DNA of 64,000 bases from the NCBI GenBank assembly GCA_023387965.1, contig JAEWHE010000009.1, positions 124,001-188,000 on the forward strand, written 5' to 3'. The DNA is from Bacteroidota bacterium. GTDB lineage: Bacteria > Bacteroidota > Bacteroidia > Flavobacteriales > Flavobacteriaceae. The notes beneath the pieces were generated by a model. It worked only from the letters and a program-made list of their open reading frames with translations. It made no database searches and had not been told where the DNA came from. This document shows positions 61,890 to 64,000 of this stretch, piece after piece (positions within the stretch are counted from its first letter, which is position 1; each line of letters starts with the position of its first letter). The position numbers were made by a program, and so were the translations under genes.

Positions 61890-63443
61890 ATGTACACATT
61901 TTCCAGCAAATTAAAAACGTTTTCGTTTATCCTGATGGTCTTAGGAATTCTTGGGATAGGATACGGTTTTTTAACTGCACCAAAAGATATTGCGGAAGTT
62001 GAACAAATTCTGAAAAAAGAAGCCGAAGCTCACCATGGCGATCACGGTGATGCTCATCATGCAGATGCTCATCATGCAGACGCACATGCTTCAACACCAG
62101 CAGAAACCGCTCATGCACACGCAGAAGCTACTCACGACACTACAAATGCAGCTCACGCAGAACCTACTGACGAAGCTCATGCTGTTGCAGAAGCTCACGC
62201 AGATTCAGTTGTTCACCATACAGATTCTGCGACCGTTGCAGAAAACGAACACCAAGATCACGCTGTTACCGCAGTAGCGCATCACGATGACGCTTCTGGT
62301 CACGATGATCATGCAGCACATCAAAAACATTTAGAACACGTTTTACATCAGTTAAAAAATAAGCCTTGGGCTGCTGTTTATGTTGCCGGATTATTTTTCA
62401 TGTTGATTTCGCTTGGAGTTTTAGCATTTTACGCTATTCAACAAGTGGCACAAGCAGGATGGTCTCCGGTTTTATTCCGTGTGATGCAAGGAATTACCGC
62501 TTATTTACCAATTGGTTCTATCATTGTATTTATTCTATTGGCGTTAGGAGCTTTCCACGTTCATCATTTATTTGTATGGATGGATCATGAATTGTTAGAC
62601 CCAACAAGTCCAAAATACGATAAATTAATTGCTAATAAATCAGGATATTTGAATGAATGGTTCTGGTTAATTAGAGCGGCAGTATTCATTATTGGATGGA
62701 ACTTATACCGTTATTTCTCAAGAAAAAATTGTTTGGCACAAGACGAAGCTTCAGACAATGCTTTCTACAAAAAGAATTTCAAAATTTCAGCAGGATTTTT
62801 AGTATTCTTCATTGTAACAGAATCAATCATGTCTTGGGACTGGATTATGTCGGTTGATCCTCACTGGTTCAGTACTTTGTTCGGTTGGTACGTATTCGCA
62901 AGTTTCTTTGTAAGCGGAATCACTGTGATTGCAATGGTAACACTTTATTTGAAATCTCGAGGTTATTTAGAATATGTAAACACCAGCCACATTCACGATT
63001 TGGCAAAATTCATGTTCGGTATCTCAGTTTTCTGGACATATCTTTGGTTCTCACAATTTATGTTGATTTGGTATGCAAATATTCCGGAAGAGGTAACTTA
63101 CTTCATCACAAGAATTGAGCAATATAACTTACCTTTCTTCGGAATGGTAGCGATGAACTTCTTATTCCCGGTTTTAATTTTGATCAATACAGATTTCAAA
63201 CGCTTAACTTGGATTGTTTTAATGGCGGGAATTGTAATCCTTTGTGGTCACTATTTAGATTTCTACACCATGATTATGCCAGCAACTGTTGGAGACCGTT
63301 GGTTCATTGGTATCGCAGAAATCGGTTCAATTTTATTCTTCTTAGGATTGTTTATTTTAGTAATTTTCACGGCTCTTACAAAATCGCCATTGGTTCCTAA
63401 AAACAACCCATTCATCGAAGAAAGTAAACATTTTCATTATTAA
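61890..63443 (+). CDS. actF: Alternative complex III subunit F (NrfD-like membrane protein) with His-rich insert
   Basis: A 517-residue polytopic protein, paralogue of ActC. Membrane segments begin near residues 11-30 and resume near 160. Between them, residues 48-153 hold 26 histidines among Asp, Glu and Ala (HHGDHGDAHHADAHHADAH and similar runs). This insert should lie on one side of the membrane. The rest follows ActF (LFVWMDHELLDPTSPKYDKLIANKSGYLNEWFWLIRA, SWDWIMSVDPHWFSTLFGWYVFASFF). A metal-buffering or assembly role for the insert is a guess. Confidence 0.95.
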   Translation: MYTFSSKLKTFSFILMVLGILGIGYGFLTAPKDIAEVEQILKKEAEAHHGDHGDAHHADAHHADAHASTPAETAHAHAEATHDTTNAAHAEPTDEAHAVAEAHADSVVHHTDSATVAENEHQDHAVTAVAHHDDASGHDDHAAHQKHLEHVLHQLKNKPWAAVYVAGLFFMLISLGVLAFYAIQQVAQAGWSPVLFRVMQGITAYLPIGSIIVFILLALGAFHVHHLFVWMDHELLDPTSPKYDKLIANKSGYLNEWFWLIRAAVFIIGWNLYRYFSRKNCLAQDEASDNAFYKKNFKISAGFLVFFIVTESIMSWDWIMSVDPHWFSTLFGWYVFASFFVSGITVIAMVTLYLKSRGYLEYVNTSHIHDLAKFMFGISVFWTYLWFSQFMLIWYANIPEEVTYFITRIEQYNLPFFGMVAMNFLFPVLILINTDFKRLTWIVLMAGIVILCGHYLDFYTMIMPATVGDRWFIGIAEIGSILFFLGLFILVIFTALTKSPLVPKNNPFIEESKHFHY

Positions 63444-63462
63444 TATTTAAAGGCAGAAACAG

Positions 63463-64000
63463 ATGACAAGTTTGTTGGTAATTATAGTTTTAGTTTTATT
63501 AGCTGTCGCAGTTTGGCAGTTGACTAAAATTTTCGACTTAACTCAAGTTGGGGGTTTGCGCGACAATTCGCAAATCGCTAATGATAAAGATAATAATGTT
63601 AATGGTTATTTGATGTTCGGATTCTTGGTGTTCATTTACATCACGATGATTTATTGCGTTGCAAAATTCGGACACCTTCCGTTAATGAGCAATCCAGCTT
63701 CTGAACACGGAACAGATGTAGATAACCTGATGTGGATTTCAATGATTTTAATTTTCGTTGTACAAATCATCACCCAAGCGTTATTACACTATTTTTCTTT
63801 CAAATACAGAGGAAAACAAGGACAAAAAGCTTTATATTTTGCTGATAATGACAAGTTAGAATTTATCTGGACAATCATTCCGGTAATCGTTTTAGCAGGT
63901 TTAATTTTATACGGATTATACGCTTGGACCAACATTATGTTTGTGGACGAAGACGAAGATGTAATTATTGTGGAGCTTTACGCAAAACAATTCTCTTGGG
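63463..64000 (+). CDS. coxB: Cytochrome c oxidase subunit II, 5' part
   Basis: The reading frame starts with ATG at 63463, 19 bp after actF, and runs to the window edge. The first 179 codons read a hydrophobic start, then two further membrane segments (about 52-67 and 90-110). The region QKALYFADNDKLEFIWTIIPVIVLAGLILYG is the typical subunit II second helix, followed by the beginning of the CuA domain (VIIVELYAKQFSW). The CuA ligands lie beyond the edge. It is the oxidase end of the chain fed by ActA to ActF. Confidence 0.94.
   Translation, partial: MTSLLVIIVLVLLAVAVWQLTKIFDLTQVGGLRDNSQIANDKDNNVNGYLMFGFLVFIYITMIYCVAKFGHLPLMSNPASEHGTDVDNLMWISMILIFVVQIITQALLHYFSFKYRGKQGQKALYFADNDKLEFIWTIIPVIVLAGLILYGLYAWTNIMFVDEDEDVIIVELYAKQFSW

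Noticed and set aside
1..64000. tRNA, rRNA or classical insertion sequences
   Set aside because: No cloverleaf-like or rRNA-like stretch and no transposase or integrase pattern was seen by eye; a covariance search was not possible.

Overview
The window looks like chromosome of a member of the Flavobacteriaceae, most likely Flavobacterium. The DNA is AT-rich, upstream regions carry the Bacteroidetes-type -7 box TAnnTTTG, and the lipoproteins have short type II signals. The act genes for alternative complex III stand directly before coxB, and the spacers hold the degenerate word-like repeats I associate with flavobacterial genomes. No rRNA or tRNA gene, CRISPR array or classical insertion sequence was seen.

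Region 1 (1-15.9 kb): one gene of unknown function on the + strand, then a long tightly packed minus-strand run. Read in transcription order it goes from a Wzt-type ABC ATPase (start 15855) through a sugar O-acetyltransferase, a methyltransferase, three GT-A glycosyltransferases, neuA, neuB and neuC. It continues with a GT-B-like protein, an MBOAT O-acyltransferase with an SGNH-like partner, a GT4 enzyme and an exostosin-like enzyme. NeuC, NeuB and NeuA make CMP-sialic acid. A DUF559 nuclease-like gene sits between neuB and neuC, bracketed by two copies of a 173-183 bp element with 30-bp terminal inverted repeats.

Region 2 (16.3-19.4 kb): a PHP-type tyrosine phosphatase of the CpsB/YwqE kind, a SulP anion transporter and a small lipoprotein.

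Region 3 (19.7-49.8 kb, minus strand): a large surface-polysaccharide locus bracketed by two Wza/Wzc sets. It holds a PglF/WbpM-type dehydratase with a PglE-like aminotransferase and a PglD-like acetyltransferase, which together point to UDP-diNAc-bacillosamine. It also holds two phosphoglycosyltransferases, several glycosyltransferases, a Wzy-like protein, a Wzx flippase, a pyruvyltransferase-like protein and a TviB/TviC-like dehydrogenase and epimerase pair. A dTDP-3-amino-3,6-dideoxyhexose module follows (rmlA, rmlB, two FdtA-like cupins, an aminotransferase, a FemAB-like acyltransferase) together with rmlC and rmlD for dTDP-rhamnose. Next come ugd and a Wzm permease. Wzm lies about 30 kb from the only Wzt, and a short epimerase remnant beside wzm suggests past cassette exchange.

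Region 4 (49.8-54.7 kb): recR, the rplM-rpsI and rpsB-tsf ribosomal and translation genes, a small lipoprotein and a SPOR-domain protein. Several hairpins lie in these spacers.

Region 5 (54.9-64.0 kb, plus strand): actA-actB-actC-actD-actE-actF and the start of coxB, encoding the quinol to cytochrome oxidase electron path. ActA carries six CXXCH motifs and ActF has a long histidine-rich segment.
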